This document shows, piece after piece, positions 1 to 6,504 of a stretch of DNA of 22,380 bases (within the stretch, counting starts at the first letter, position 1; each line of letters begins with the position of its first letter). This DNA is from an uncultured Lachnospiraceae bacterium (GTDB lineage: Bacteria > Bacillota > Clostridia > Lachnospirales > Lachnospiraceae): NCBI GenBank assembly GCA_902489645.1, contig CABUAW010000041.1, positions 1-22,380 of the forward strand, read 5' to 3'. A model generated the notes under the pieces. The model was not told the origin of the DNA and searched no databases. It saw nothing but the letters and a program-made list of their open reading frames with translations. Made by a program: the position numbers and the translations under genes.

Positions 1-1038
1 GACCGCAGAATGACTTATACGGCCGTAAAACAGATTTTAGAAGATAAAAATGAATCCCTTATCCGGGAATATGCAGAGTTTGTACCGATGTTTGAGACAA
101 TGGCTGAGGCGGCAGAAAAGCTCCGGGAAAAACGCAGGGGGCGCGGCGGTATTGATTTTGATTTTCCCGAGTCCAAAATTATTCTGGATAAACGCGGGAG
201 AGCCGTGGATGTCAAGCCCTATGAGAGAAATTCGGCGACAAAGATTATCGAAGATTTTATGTTGGCTGCCAATGAAACCATTGCCGAGGATTTCTTTTGG
301 CAGGAGATTCCTTTCCTCTATCGAACCCACGAAACGCCGGATATGGAGCGGATACGGAAGCTGACGGTTTTTCTTAAAAACTTTGGCTATTACCTGAAAA
401 TCAAATCCGGGGAGGTCCATCCGAAGGAGTTTCAAAAACTGCTTGGCAAGATTGAAGATACGCCGGAGGAGGCCATGATTAGCCGTCTTGTATTGCGCTC
501 AATGATGCGGGCCAAATATACAACGGAAAATACGGGGCATTTTGGCCTTGCGGTTAAATTTTATACCCATTTTACGTCACCAATCCGGCGTTACCCGGAT
601 TTGCAAATTCACCGGATTATTAAGGAGCAGATTGACGGCCGTTTAAATGAGCGCCGTTTGGAGCATTACAGAAAGCTGCTTCCGGGCGTGGCCACAGATA
701 CAAGTACGACAGAGCGCCGGGCTGATGAAGCGGAACGGGAAGTGGATAAGCTTAAAAAGGTCGAATATATGTCCGGACATCTGGGAGAAATCCATGAAGG
801 GGTTATTTCAGGAATTACCAATTGGGGTATATATGTGGAGCTGCCGAATACCTGCGAAGGAATGATACGTTTGCAGGATTTGGATGACTATTATATTTTT
901 GATGAAAATAAGTATGAGCTTCAGGGTGAAATGAGCCGTCAGACCTTCCGTTTGGGTCAGAAGTTAAAAATTTGTATCGCAGATGCAGATAAAGCTGCAC
1001 GAACCGTTGATTTTTTACTGGCAGATGATGTACAATAG
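1..1038 (+). CDS. rnr: Ribonuclease R, C-terminal part (5' end outside window)
   Basis: RNase R is a processive 3'-to-5' exoribonuclease that degrades structured RNA and works with SmpB and tmRNA to clear messages from stalled ribosomes. The frame is open from base 1, so the first ATG (base 10) is internal; about half of the usual ~700 residues is missing, including the catalytic Asp cluster of the RNB domain. Visible landmarks are the RNB segments IDFDFPESKI (about 166-195), ANETIAEDFFWQEIPFLYRTHE and the family signature FTSPIRRYPDLQIHR (about 571-615), followed by a C-terminal S1 RNA-binding domain (about 775-1025). The usual Lys-rich tail is absent: the protein ends a few residues after the S1 fold. 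smpB starts 34 bases downstream, the common Firmicutes order. Identity is very secure. Confidence 0.96.
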   Translation, partial: DRRMTYTAVKQILEDKNESLIREYAEFVPMFETMAEAAEKLREKRRGRGGIDFDFPESKIILDKRGRAVDVKPYERNSATKIIEDFMLAANETIAEDFFWQEIPFLYRTHETPDMERIRKLTVFLKNFGYYLKIKSGEVHPKEFQKLLGKIEDTPEEAMISRLVLRSMMRAKYTTENTGHFGLAVKFYTHFTSPIRRYPDLQIHRIIKEQIDGRLNERRLEHYRKLLPGVATDTSTTERRADEAEREVDKLKKVEYMSGHLGEIHEGVISGITNWGIYVELPNTCEGMIRLQDLDDYYIFDENKYELQGEMSRQTFRLGQKLKICIADADKAARTVDFLLADDVQ

Positions 1039-1072
1039 ATAGTGCGCTTAAGGTGCGGAGGTGAGGGAGTAT

Positions 1073-1540
1073 ATGGGCAAAACAGGGATTAAATTAATTG
1101 CCAATAACAAAAAAGCATACTATGATTATTTTATTGAAGACACCTATGAAGCAGGAATTTCTCTGCATGGAACAGAAGTAAAATCGCTTCGGATGGGGCG
1201 CTGTAGTGTGAAGGAGGCTTTTGTTCGTCCGGAGGGCGAGGAGCTTTTTGTCTATCAGATGAATATCAGTCCCTATGAAAAGGGAAATATATTTAATAAG
1301 GACCCTCTCCGTGTGAGAAAACTCCTGCTCCATAAATACGAGATACGAAAGATTCTTGGACAGGTGGCCCAGAAGGGATATACCATTGTGCCTTTGAAGG
1401 TTTATTTTAAGAATAGCCTGGTAAAGGTGGAGATTGGTCTGGCTAAAGGTAAAAAACTTTACGATAAGCGGGACAGCATTGCGAAAAAAGACCAGAGAAG
1501 AGAGGCCGAGAGAGATTTTAAGGTAAAAAATCTCTATTGA
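1073..1540 (+). CDS. smpB: SsrA-binding protein SmpB
   Basis: SmpB binds the tRNA-like part of tmRNA and carries it into the A site of stalled ribosomes. The 155-residue product has the family N-terminus (IKLIANNKKAYYDYFIED), the core GTEVKSLR and the basic C-terminal tail KKDQRREAERDFK that enters the empty mRNA channel. I start at the ATG at 1073 because GGAGGTGAG (1057-1065) is its Shine-Dalgarno sequence; the in-frame GTG at 1061 lies inside that site and would be unusable. The gene lies between rnr and ssrA and is probably co-transcribed with rnr. Its stop codon is embedded in the ssrA -35 box, so smpB end and ssrA promoter share bases. Confidence 0.97.
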   Translation: MGKTGIKLIANNKKAYYDYFIEDTYEAGISLHGTEVKSLRMGRCSVKEAFVRPEGEELFVYQMNISPYEKGNIFNKDPLRVRKLLLHKYEIRKILGQVAQKGYTIVPLKVYFKNSLVKVEIGLAKGKKLYDKRDSIAKKDQRREAERDFKVKNLY

Positions 1541-1565
1541 CATTTTCATGGTTTTTGAGTATGAT
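1537..1565 (+). promoter_or_regulatory. Promoter of ssrA
   Basis: TTGACA (1537-1542), a 17-base spacer and TATGAT (1560-1565) form a near-consensus housekeeping promoter. The -35 box includes the smpB TGA. Transcription would start near 1572, about 30 bases before the mature tmRNA 5' end, leaving a leader for RNase P to remove. Confidence 0.85.
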
Positions 1566-1602
1566 AAAGAAACATCGTTAGTCTTAACCATCAACTTGAT
1601 AA

Positions 1603-1948
1603 GGGGTTGTACTGGTTTCGACGGGGGTGTGGAAGTTTGGGAAGCCATCCGCAGACTCCGGGACTGCGTAATAACCTGGAACTTAAATATAAAAGCTAAC
1701 GAAGATTACGCTTTAGCTGCCTAATTGCAGCTTGTCAGCCTCAGACCGCTCACTGTCTGAGAATCTGGCATCGAACTTGTGAGGCCCTCCGTCGCCAAAG
1801 CTTTGAGGCGTCGGAAGATTTATGAAGCTACTGAGGTTGGAAGCCTGTCATTCGGCGTCTGACTGAGGGAATGTCCATAGAATGACTGTGATGGGAGAGG
1901 CCTGGATGGATGTGCCTTCGGACCGGGGTTCGACTCCCCGCAGCTCCA
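1603..1948 (+). ncRNA. ssrA: Transfer-messenger RNA (tmRNA)
   Basis: tmRNA rescues ribosomes on broken mRNAs and adds a degradation tag. The 5' GGGGUUG (1603-1609) pairs over seven positions with CAGCUCC (1941-1947, one G-U and one U-G pair), with A1948 as discriminator. The conserved ACUGGUUUCGACGG follows the 5' arm and the T-arm GGGGUUCGACUCCCC precedes the 3' arm. The 3' CCA is not encoded (CTC follows), as for the tRNAs in this window. The tag frame lies at 1695-1724. The mature RNA is about 346 nt plus CCA, a usual one-piece size. The region between (about 1725-1915) should hold the pseudoknots; I did not fold it in full. Very secure call. Confidence 0.97.
1695..1724 (+). other. tmRNA tag-peptide frame, ANEDYALAA plus stop
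   Basis: The resume codon GCT at 1695 begins GCT AAC GAA GAT TAC GCT TTA GCT GCC, ending with TAA (1722-1724). The peptide ANEDYALAA ends in the ALAA motif recognised by ClpXP-type proteases and matches the length and pattern of tags in Firmicutes. Confidence 0.93.
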
Positions 1949-1962
1949 CTCAGAGCTATGCT

Positions 1963-2001
1963 AAAAAATGCCTGAAAATATGCAGTTTTCAGGCATTTTT
2001 T
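1963..2001 (+). terminator. Intrinsic terminator of ssrA
   Basis: A perfect 16-bp stem (1963-1978 with 1986-2001) with a 7-base loop ends in a T-run. The A-run on the left flank makes it look bidirectional, but no minus-strand gene ends here. Confidence 0.92.
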
Positions 2002-2095
2002 AGTATGAATGGGCGAGACGTGTTTATTGGTATAAATTTTCAAGAATGTCGAAGGACAGATGTGGACATACACTATATAAGGGGTGTTCTGATTT

Positions 2096-4099
2096 ATGTC
2101 AAATCGATTAAAAAATGAAAAGTCACCTTATTTATTACAGCACAGGGAGAATCCGGTAGACTGGTATCCATGGTGTGAAGAGGCTTTCAAAAAAGCGGCC
2201 GATGAAAATAAACCTGTTTTTCTGAGTATTGGTTATTCAACATGTCACTGGTGCCATGTGATGGCTCATGAATCCTTTGAGGATGAAATGGTGGCCAAAT
2301 TTCTCAATGAGAATTTTGTTTCTATCAAAGTGGACAGGGAAGAACGGCCCGATATTGATGCGGTTTATATGTCTGTTTGCCAGGCAGTTACGGGGGCCGG
2401 AGGATGGCCGCTGACAATCATCATGACGCCAGAGCAAAAACCTTTCTTTGCCGGGACTTATTTTCCGAAGAATGGACGTTATGGTCAGCCCGGGCTTATG
2501 GATATTCTAAGGCAGGTAACGTCTTTATGGAAAACACGCAGAAAGGAATTGGAAAATAACGGGGAAATGATTGCTGAAGCGATTGAATTCAGCGGTTCGG
2601 ATGGAGCGGCTTTATCTGTTGAGCCGAATCAAAACATTTTAGTAAAAGCTTATGAAATGTTTAAGGAGCAGTTTGACCGGGAGTGGGGCGGCTTTGGCCC
2701 GGCACCGAAATTTCCGACACCGCATCATCTGCTCTTTTTGATGCGGTATGCCGAGGCAAAAAAAGATTTGGAGGCTATGGAAATGGTGGAAATCACTTTG
2801 GAAGCCATGGCCAGAGGCGGAATCCATGACCATATTGGCGGCGGCTTTTCACGCTATTCAACGGATAAAAGATGGCTTGTTCCCCATTTTGAAAAAATGC
2901 TTTATGACAATGCGCTGCTTTTATGGACGTATGCCGAGGCTTATCGGCTGACTAAAAAAGAAATGTATGCGGATGTGGCCCGGCATACGGCAGACTACAT
3001 GCTCAGAGAATTGTACGGAGAAGGATTTTATTGCGGACAGGATGCGGACAGCGACGGCGTAGAGGGGAAATATTATGTTTTTACACCGGAAGAGATTTAT
3101 AAAGTTTTGGGAAATGAGGATGGAGAAAGATTCTGCCGTTATTATAATATTACCGCACAGGGGAATTTTGAAGGAAAAAATATTCCGAATACGATTGGAA
3201 ACACTTCGGAAGATATTTCGGTATCCGAGGACTGTGAAGCATGGAAAAGAAAAATGTATGATTATCGGTTGGAACGCACGGCGCTTCATAAAGATGATAA
3301 AGTTTTACTTTCGTGGAATTCATGGGCTATCATTGCTTTTGTCAGGGCCGGAGAAATTCTGGAAGAACCCGTCTATCTCGAAACGGCAATTCAGGCTGAA
3401 AAATTTATTGGAGAGCGAATGACAGATGCTAATCACCGGTTATATCTTCGTTTCCGGGATGGGGAGGCGGCAAATATGGGGCAGCTTGATGATTATGCCG
3501 TATATGCTTTAGCGCTGCTTGAACTTTATCAGGCCACATTTGACGTCCGATATCTGTCGGAGGCTGTTTTTCGGGCCAAACAGATGCGGGAACTTTTTGA
3601 GGACCGGGAAGAGGGCGGATATTATATGACGGCTGTAGACGCGGAGCAATTATTGTCCCGGCCAAAGGAAACCTATGACGGAGCCCTGCCTTCCGGCAAT
3701 TCGGCAGCAGCCGTTGTTTTGCAAAGACTGGCATTGCTGACAGCCGAAAAAACATGGATAGAGGCCGCAGAACGTCAACTGGGTTTTTGCGTCGGAAATA
3801 TCATCAAATATCCTCCGGGTTATAGCTTTGCCCTGTTGGCGCTTTTTATGGCATTGTATCCCCATAAAGAGCTTGTCTGTACAACGGCGGGGAAGGTTCC
3901 GGAAGAGCTAAAGCAATATTTAAAGCAATATTCGTCGGATGAAATCAGCGTGCTTGTCAAAACAGAGAAAAACAAAGAGGTGCTTTCAAAATGTGCGCCT
4001 TTTACGAAAGAATATCCGGTGATAAAAGAGAAGGCCGCCTACTATCTTTGTGAAAATGGGACATGCGGAATGTCTGTGGATTTTTTGAATTTTTTGTAA
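2096..4099 (+). CDS. YyaL-type thioredoxin domain protein (DUF255)
   Basis: This 667-residue protein belongs to the DUF255 / spermatogenesis-associated protein 20 family, found from bacteria to humans; its biochemical role is not settled. The N-terminal third is a thioredoxin-like fold with ENPVDWYPW (18-26) and a CHWC redox-type motif at residues 50-53. The rest resembles an (alpha/alpha)-barrel of the glycosidase type and contains the conserved GGIHDHIGGGFSRYSTD block and WLVPHFEKMLYDNA, then GQDADSDGVEGKYYVF. Length is normal for the family. ATG at 2096 is preceded by AAGGGG (2079-2084). A possible extended -10 (TGG TATAAA, 2028-2036) lies after the ssrA terminator, without a clear -35. 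It stands alone as a single-gene unit. Family call secure; function unknown. Confidence 0.93.
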   Translation: MSNRLKNEKSPYLLQHRENPVDWYPWCEEAFKKAADENKPVFLSIGYSTCHWCHVMAHESFEDEMVAKFLNENFVSIKVDREERPDIDAVYMSVCQAVTGAGGWPLTIIMTPEQKPFFAGTYFPKNGRYGQPGLMDILRQVTSLWKTRRKELENNGEMIAEAIEFSGSDGAALSVEPNQNILVKAYEMFKEQFDREWGGFGPAPKFPTPHHLLFLMRYAEAKKDLEAMEMVEITLEAMARGGIHDHIGGGFSRYSTDKRWLVPHFEKMLYDNALLLWTYAEAYRLTKKEMYADVARHTADYMLRELYGEGFYCGQDADSDGVEGKYYVFTPEEIYKVLGNEDGERFCRYYNITAQGNFEGKNIPNTIGNTSEDISVSEDCEAWKRKMYDYRLERTALHKDDKVLLSWNSWAIIAFVRAGEILEEPVYLETAIQAEKFIGERMTDANHRLYLRFRDGEAANMGQLDDYAVYALALLELYQATFDVRYLSEAVFRAKQMRELFEDREEGGYYMTAVDAEQLLSRPKETYDGALPSGNSAAAVVLQRLALLTAEKTWIEAAERQLGFCVGNIIKYPPGYSFALLALFMALYPHKELVCTTAGKVPEELKQYLKQYSSDEISVLVKTEKNKEVLSKCAPFTKEYPVIKEKAAYYLCENGTCGMSVDFLNFL

Positions 4100-4106
4100 A
4101 AAATGC

Positions 4107-4135
4107 TTGATTTCTTTTCCAACATGGTATAGAAT
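4107..4135 (+). promoter_or_regulatory. Promoter of tRNA-Glu
   Basis: TTGATT (4107-4112), a 17-base spacer and TAGAAT (4130-4135) lie just after the DUF255 stop codon and about 20 bases before the tRNA. Confidence 0.75.
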
Positions 4136-4155
4136 ATACAAGTCGGTATGACTAA

Positions 4156-4227
4156 GGCCTGTTGGTCAAGCGGTTAAGACGCCGCCCTCTCACGGCGGAA
4201 ACAGGGGTTCGATTCCCCTACAGGCTG
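4156..4227 (+). tRNA. tRNA-Glu (anticodon CTC)
   Basis: A full cloverleaf is visible. The acceptor GGCCTGT (4156-4162) pairs with ACAGGCT (4220-4226), with discriminator G4227. The anticodon stem CCGCC/GGCGG encloses the loop CT-CTC-AC, with the anticodon at 4189-4191. The T-arm AGGGGTTCGATTCCCCT is standard. CCA is not encoded. This isoacceptor reads GAG. Confidence 0.94.
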
Positions 4228-4256
4228 TAAACTATTTAAGAATAGTCCAACCCCAG

Positions 4257-4290
4257 AAAGCACCGGAATCAGATGGTTCCGGTGCTTTTT
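4257..4290 (+). terminator. Intrinsic terminator of the tRNA-Glu unit
   Basis: The arms AAAGCACCGGAA (4257-4268) and TTCCGGTGCTTT (4277-4288) form a 12-bp stem with an 8-base loop and a terminal T-run. Confidence 0.92.
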
Positions 4291-4348
4291 GTCATATGTC
4301 GGCGATTTTCCGGAATTGTTAAAAAAATATTCAATGCCACTGGTATTT

Positions 4349-4377
4349 TTGACAAGATTATATTAAAATAATAGTGA
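4349..4377 (+). promoter_or_regulatory. Probable promoter of the NifU-like/DUF6076 run
   Basis: A perfect -35 TTGACA (4349-4354) is followed after 17 bases by a poor -10, TAGTGA (4372-4377). The surrounding DNA is AT-rich. The -35 is convincing, but the -10 assignment is uncertain. Confidence 0.45.
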
Positions 4378-4447
4378 TTGGCAATCCTGGTGTAAAAGAA
4401 CCGACCAAAGCCAGTGTACATATTTAGGAATGATAGGAGCTGAAATA

Positions 4448-4726
4448 ATGGATGTTCTTGAGCAAATCCGTCAGGTTATAGATACTTCGGTGCGCCCGTA
4501 TCTTAAAGGACATGGCGGAGATATCCAGATTCTGGATTTTACTGACGGTGTTTTAAAGTTTAAACTGACCGGTATGTGTTCAAATTGTCCTTCTTCATTA
4601 TTTACTGCGGAAGATATTGTAAAAAAAGAAGTTATGGAACAGGTAAAAGAAGTAAAAGAAGTGCGCCTGGAAGCCGGCGTCAGTGACGAGATGATTGATT
4701 TTGCGAAAAGTCTGTTGAAGCATTGA
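4448..4726 (+). CDS. NifU C-terminal-domain protein (Fe-S scaffold/carrier type)
   Basis: Stand-alone NifU C-terminal (Nfu) domains hold a labile [4Fe-4S] cluster across a CxxC motif and pass it to client proteins. The 92-residue product has the family pattern: VRPYLKGHGGDIQILDF near the N-terminus and MCSNCPSS with the cluster cysteines at 44 and 47. I start at ATG 4448 because AGGAG (4435-4439) sits 8 bases before it; an upstream in-frame ATG at 4430 is possible and would add six residues. It is first in a tight three-gene run, with 11 bases to the next gene. No nifS, sufBCD or iscU genes lie nearby, so it is probably a carrier and not the primary scaffold. Family call secure, client unknown. 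Confidence 0.93.
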   Translation: MDVLEQIRQVIDTSVRPYLKGHGGDIQILDFTDGVLKFKLTGMCSNCPSSLFTAEDIVKKEVMEQVKEVKEVRLEAGVSDEMIDFAKSLLKH

Positions 4727-4737
4727 CGAGGTGAACT

Positions 4738-4998
4738 ATGGTTTTTGGAGTGAAATATTGCGGAGGATGCAATCCAAGATATAATCGTACCGCTTTTTTT
4801 GATACGGTAAAAAAACGCTGTCCGGAGATAGAGTTTCAGTATATTCAGGCAGAAACGGTATATGACCATCTCCTGGTTATTTGCGGATGTCCTTCCCGGT
4901 GTGCAGATTTATCAAAAATTCAGGTGACCGGTGATACATTTAAAATTTCAGAAGAAAGTCAGTTAGAGCAACTGATTTTAGAAATGAAACAGAGATAA
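4738..4998 (+). CDS. Small cysteine-rich protein, unrecognised
   Basis: I do not recognise this 86-residue protein by name. It carries CGGC at residues 8-11 followed by NPRYNR, a Cys at 28, and CGCPSRC giving Cys 49, 51 and 55. Predicted order is a strand leading into CxxC, a helix, a second strand (HLLVICGC), then a short acidic C-terminus; this resembles a small thioredoxin-like or metal-binding fold. There is no signal peptide or membrane segment. GAGGTG (4728-4733) is a good ribosome site for ATG 4738. It lies 11 bases after the NifU-like gene and about 18 bases before the DUF6076-like gene, suggesting co-transcription and perhaps a Fe-S or zinc-linked role. That role is inference only. 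Confidence 0.8.
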   Translation: MVFGVKYCGGCNPRYNRTAFFDTVKKRCPEIEFQYIQAETVYDHLLVICGCPSRCADLSKIQVTGDTFKISEESQLEQLILEMKQR

Positions 4999-5016
4999 AT
5001 ATTGGAGGCAGAGCGG

Positions 5017-5850
5017 ATGTTAAAAGAAACGAAAAAAAATTACACACATGTTTATATGGATTTAACAGATGAAATTATTTATTTTCACACAACATCTGCT
5101 CCGTTTCGTCTGGGGAAGAGCCTTCTGGATTTTATTTATATGGATTTAGATAAAGTTTTTCTTCATACAGAACAGGTACGCGGCATACACCCTTATTTTT
5201 CTTCATGGAGCGATGAAAGACTTCAGGCCCTTAATATGAGAAGTGACAGTGACGGGAAATCCTCTGAATTGACGTTGGAAAAACTGAAAGAACTTCAAAG
5301 TATCTATAAAAAGCTTTTAGATGCGCTTATTCATGGACCGTCGGAGACGAATGAGGATGCGACACATTATTTTCTGCGTCATCCCTTCTATTCCAGCGGA
5401 ACATTGGTCAATCAGACAGTGAAAAATGAAAACCGGTGGATGATTGATTATTTTCTGATGGGCTTTGAAGATTGTCTCATGTGCGAACTGATTGAAATGA
5501 TTCGCCGTCATCAGAATATTAAAGTTTGTAAAAACTGCGGCCGTTTTTTTATACCCAGACGAAGCAATGTGGATTATTGCACACGTGTATTTTCCAGTGA
5601 TGGAAAAACCTGTTCGGATGTGGGATATACAAAAACTTTTGCCAAAACTGTAAAAAATGATGAACTTCTTCAGGCCTACACACGGGCTTATAAGGCCCAC
5701 TATGCCCGTATGACCAAACCTCGGAAAAAAGCAGCCAACATGAGCCGGGAAGACTTTGAGGCCTGGTATAAAGAGGCAAAGGAGGGGCTTGAGTTGGCCC
5801 GTCAGGGAAAAATAGACGCACAGGCCTATAAAGAGTGGTTAAAAAAATAA
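5017..5850 (+). CDS. DUF6076-like protein with C-terminal zinc-finger-type motif
   Basis: A 277-residue soluble protein of unknown function resembling the DUF6076 family of Clostridia. The N-terminal ~165 residues have no motif I know. Then comes a Cys cluster: C171-x2-C174 (VCKNCGRFFIP), C188 and C199, a likely zinc site reminiscent of CGNR-type DNA-binding fingers, followed by a highly basic helical tail (RMTKPRKKAA at about 231-240) that could contact nucleic acid. I use ATG 5017 because TTGGAGG (5002-5008) is its Shine-Dalgarno sequence; the in-frame TTG at 5002 falls inside that site. It follows the Cys-rich gene by about 18 bases. The nucleic-acid role is inference; the Cys pattern and family resemblance are what I see. 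Confidence 0.82.
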   Translation: MLKETKKNYTHVYMDLTDEIIYFHTTSAPFRLGKSLLDFIYMDLDKVFLHTEQVRGIHPYFSSWSDERLQALNMRSDSDGKSSELTLEKLKELQSIYKKLLDALIHGPSETNEDATHYFLRHPFYSSGTLVNQTVKNENRWMIDYFLMGFEDCLMCELIEMIRRHQNIKVCKNCGRFFIPRRSNVDYCTRVFSSDGKTCSDVGYTKTFAKTVKNDELLQAYTRAYKAHYARMTKPRKKAANMSREDFEAWYKEAKEGLELARQGKIDAQAYKEWLKK

Positions 5851-5867
5851 ATCTGGCCAAAGAGACA

Positions 5868-5896
5868 TTGTCATTTTTAAAAAGAAGTGATATAAT
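5868..5896 (+). promoter_or_regulatory. Promoter of tRNA-Ala
   Basis: TTGTCA (5868-5873), exactly 17 bases, then a consensus TATAAT (5891-5896), 9 bases ahead of the tRNA. A very strong housekeeping promoter. Confidence 0.9.
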
Positions 5897-5905
5897 TAAA
5901 CCAAT

Positions 5906-5978
5906 GGGGCATTAGCGCAGTTGGGAGCGCGCAACATTCGCATTGTTGAGGCCACGGGTTCGAATCCCGTATGCTCCA
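5906..5978 (+). tRNA. tRNA-Ala (anticodon CGC)
   Basis: The acceptor GGGGCAT (5906-5912) pairs with ATGCTCC (5971-5977), with discriminator A5978. The anticodon stem CAACA/TGTTG holds the loop TT-CGC-AT, with the anticodon at 5939-5941, reading GCG. The T-arm CGGGTTCGAATCCCG is standard. CCA is not encoded. The G-U pair in the acceptor is at G3-U70, the universal alanine identity element, which supports the assignment. Confidence 0.95.
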
Positions 5979-6008
5979 TTTTATAATAAGATTAATATTC
6001 GGTTGCAG

Positions 6009-6042
6009 ATAAGCTTTATAGTTGATTATAAGGCTTATTTTT
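6009..6042 (+). terminator. Probable intrinsic terminator of tRNA-Ala
   Basis: A 12-bp AT-rich stem (6009-6020 with 6027-6038, including two G-U pairs) with a 6-base loop is followed by TTTT. The stem is weaker than the other terminators here. Confidence 0.7.
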
Positions 6043-6071
6043 ATTGTAAAATTAATAGAAGTTTAAATTTA

Positions 6072-6100
6072 ATGACGAATGAAAGGAATAATGATATAAT
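6072..6100 (+). promoter_or_regulatory. Promoter of the candidate small RNA
   Basis: ATGACG (6072-6077), 17 bases, then an extended -10 TGA TATAAT (6092-6100). Transcription would start near 6107. No protein gene of credible length follows on this strand before the terminator at 6162-6197. Confidence 0.65.
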
Positions 6101-6106
6101 TAAATT

Positions 6107-6197
6107 GTAACAATTTATGCGATTGTGGATGACAGAAGAGAATATACGAATCTTATATGAGAAAAAGGCTGCTGGCTGTGGTGCTGGCCGCCTTTTT
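6107..6197 (+). ncRNA. Candidate small RNA, about 90 nt
   Basis: The stretch between an extended -10 promoter and a strong terminator can form three hairpins: ACAAT/ATTGT (6110-6126), ATATA/TATAT within about 6142-6158, and the terminator stem (6162-6197). Open frames through it are under 40 codons, lack a ribosome site and run through the terminator. I see no match to tmRNA, 6S, SRP RNA, T-box or a riboswitch that I know. It is a proposed gene from promoter-terminator geometry only, between tRNA-Ala and the convergent tRNA-Leu. Confidence 0.5.
6162..6197 (+). terminator. Intrinsic terminator of the candidate small RNA
   Basis: AAAAAGGC-T-GCTGGC (6162-6176) pairs with GCTGGCC-GCCTTTTT (6183-6197): 15 positions with one T/C mismatch, a 6-base loop and a terminal T5. 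Confidence 0.85.
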
Positions 6198-6250
6198 AGG
6201 TATGGAAACCCTTAAATTCTGACTTATACACAGAAAAGTAATTAAATCCC

Positions 6251-6301
6251 AAAAAACAAAAAATCTGAAAGCCCAATAGAATCAAGAGCTTTCAGATTTT
6301 T
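6251..6301 (-). terminator. Intrinsic terminator of tRNA-Leu (minus strand)
   Basis: A perfect 14-bp stem (6259-6272 with 6288-6301) is followed, read on the minus strand, by the T-rich tract that is the A-run at 6251-6263 on the + strand. It lies just beyond the 3' end of tRNA-Leu. Confidence 0.9.
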
Positions 6302-6307
6302 ATATAA

Positions 6308-6390
6308 TGCCGGCAGCGGGACTTGAACCCGCACGTGGTTGCCCACAACAGATTTTGAGTCTGCCTCGTCTGCCATTCCGACACGCCGGC
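6308..6390 (-). tRNA. tRNA-Leu (anticodon CAA)
   Basis: On the minus strand GCCGGCG pairs with TGCCGGC, with discriminator A (position 6308). The anticodon stem GCAGA/TCTGT holds the loop CT-CAA-AA, with the anticodon at 6357-6355. The long variable arm and 83-nt length fit a class II leucine tRNA. CCA is not encoded. It reads UUG. Confidence 0.95.
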
Positions 6391-6408
6391 TTATCAAACA
6401 CAAGTGAT

Positions 6409-6437
6409 ATTATACGAGATATTTTTGGATTTGTCAA
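6409..6437 (-). promoter_or_regulatory. Promoter of tRNA-Leu (minus strand)
   Basis: Read on the minus strand: TTGACA (6437-6432), a 17-base spacer and TATAAT (6414-6409). Both boxes match the consensus perfectly, 18 bases ahead of the tRNA. Confidence 0.93.
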
Positions 6438-6463
6438 CAAAATTATGAATTTTCTTTATAATA

Positions 6464-6472
6464 TGTTATAAT
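6464..6472 (+). promoter_or_regulatory. Extended -10 promoter of the EFR1 gene
   Basis: TGT TATAAT (6464-6472) is an extended -10 with no clear -35 at 17 bases. It lies 32 bases before the EFR1 start, in the divergent spacer shared with the tRNA-Leu promoter. Confidence 0.55.
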
Positions 6473-6504
6473 AATTTCATTCATGCAAAGGAGGAAAAAG
6501 GAAG

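Noticed and set aside
1828..2118. Open frames of 78-81 codons on both strands across the tmRNA 3' end and its terminator
   Set aside because: They lie in ssrA itself; the minus-strand one encodes a GSRTPVRRH-like peptide typical of RNA-gene antisense frames that are wrongly annotated as proteins. No ribosome site.
2237..3865. Several antisense frames of 60-120 codons within the DUF255 gene
   Set aside because: Overlap a strongly conserved gene, have no ribosome sites, and show composition typical of antisense shadows.
6118..6220. Tiny frames MRLWMTEENIRILYEKK... and MRKRLLAVVLAAFLG..., the second like a truncated lipoprotein signal peptide
   Set aside because: Neither has a ribosome site, both run through the terminator stem at 6162-6197, and the hydrophobic look comes from the GC-rich arms of the hairpin.
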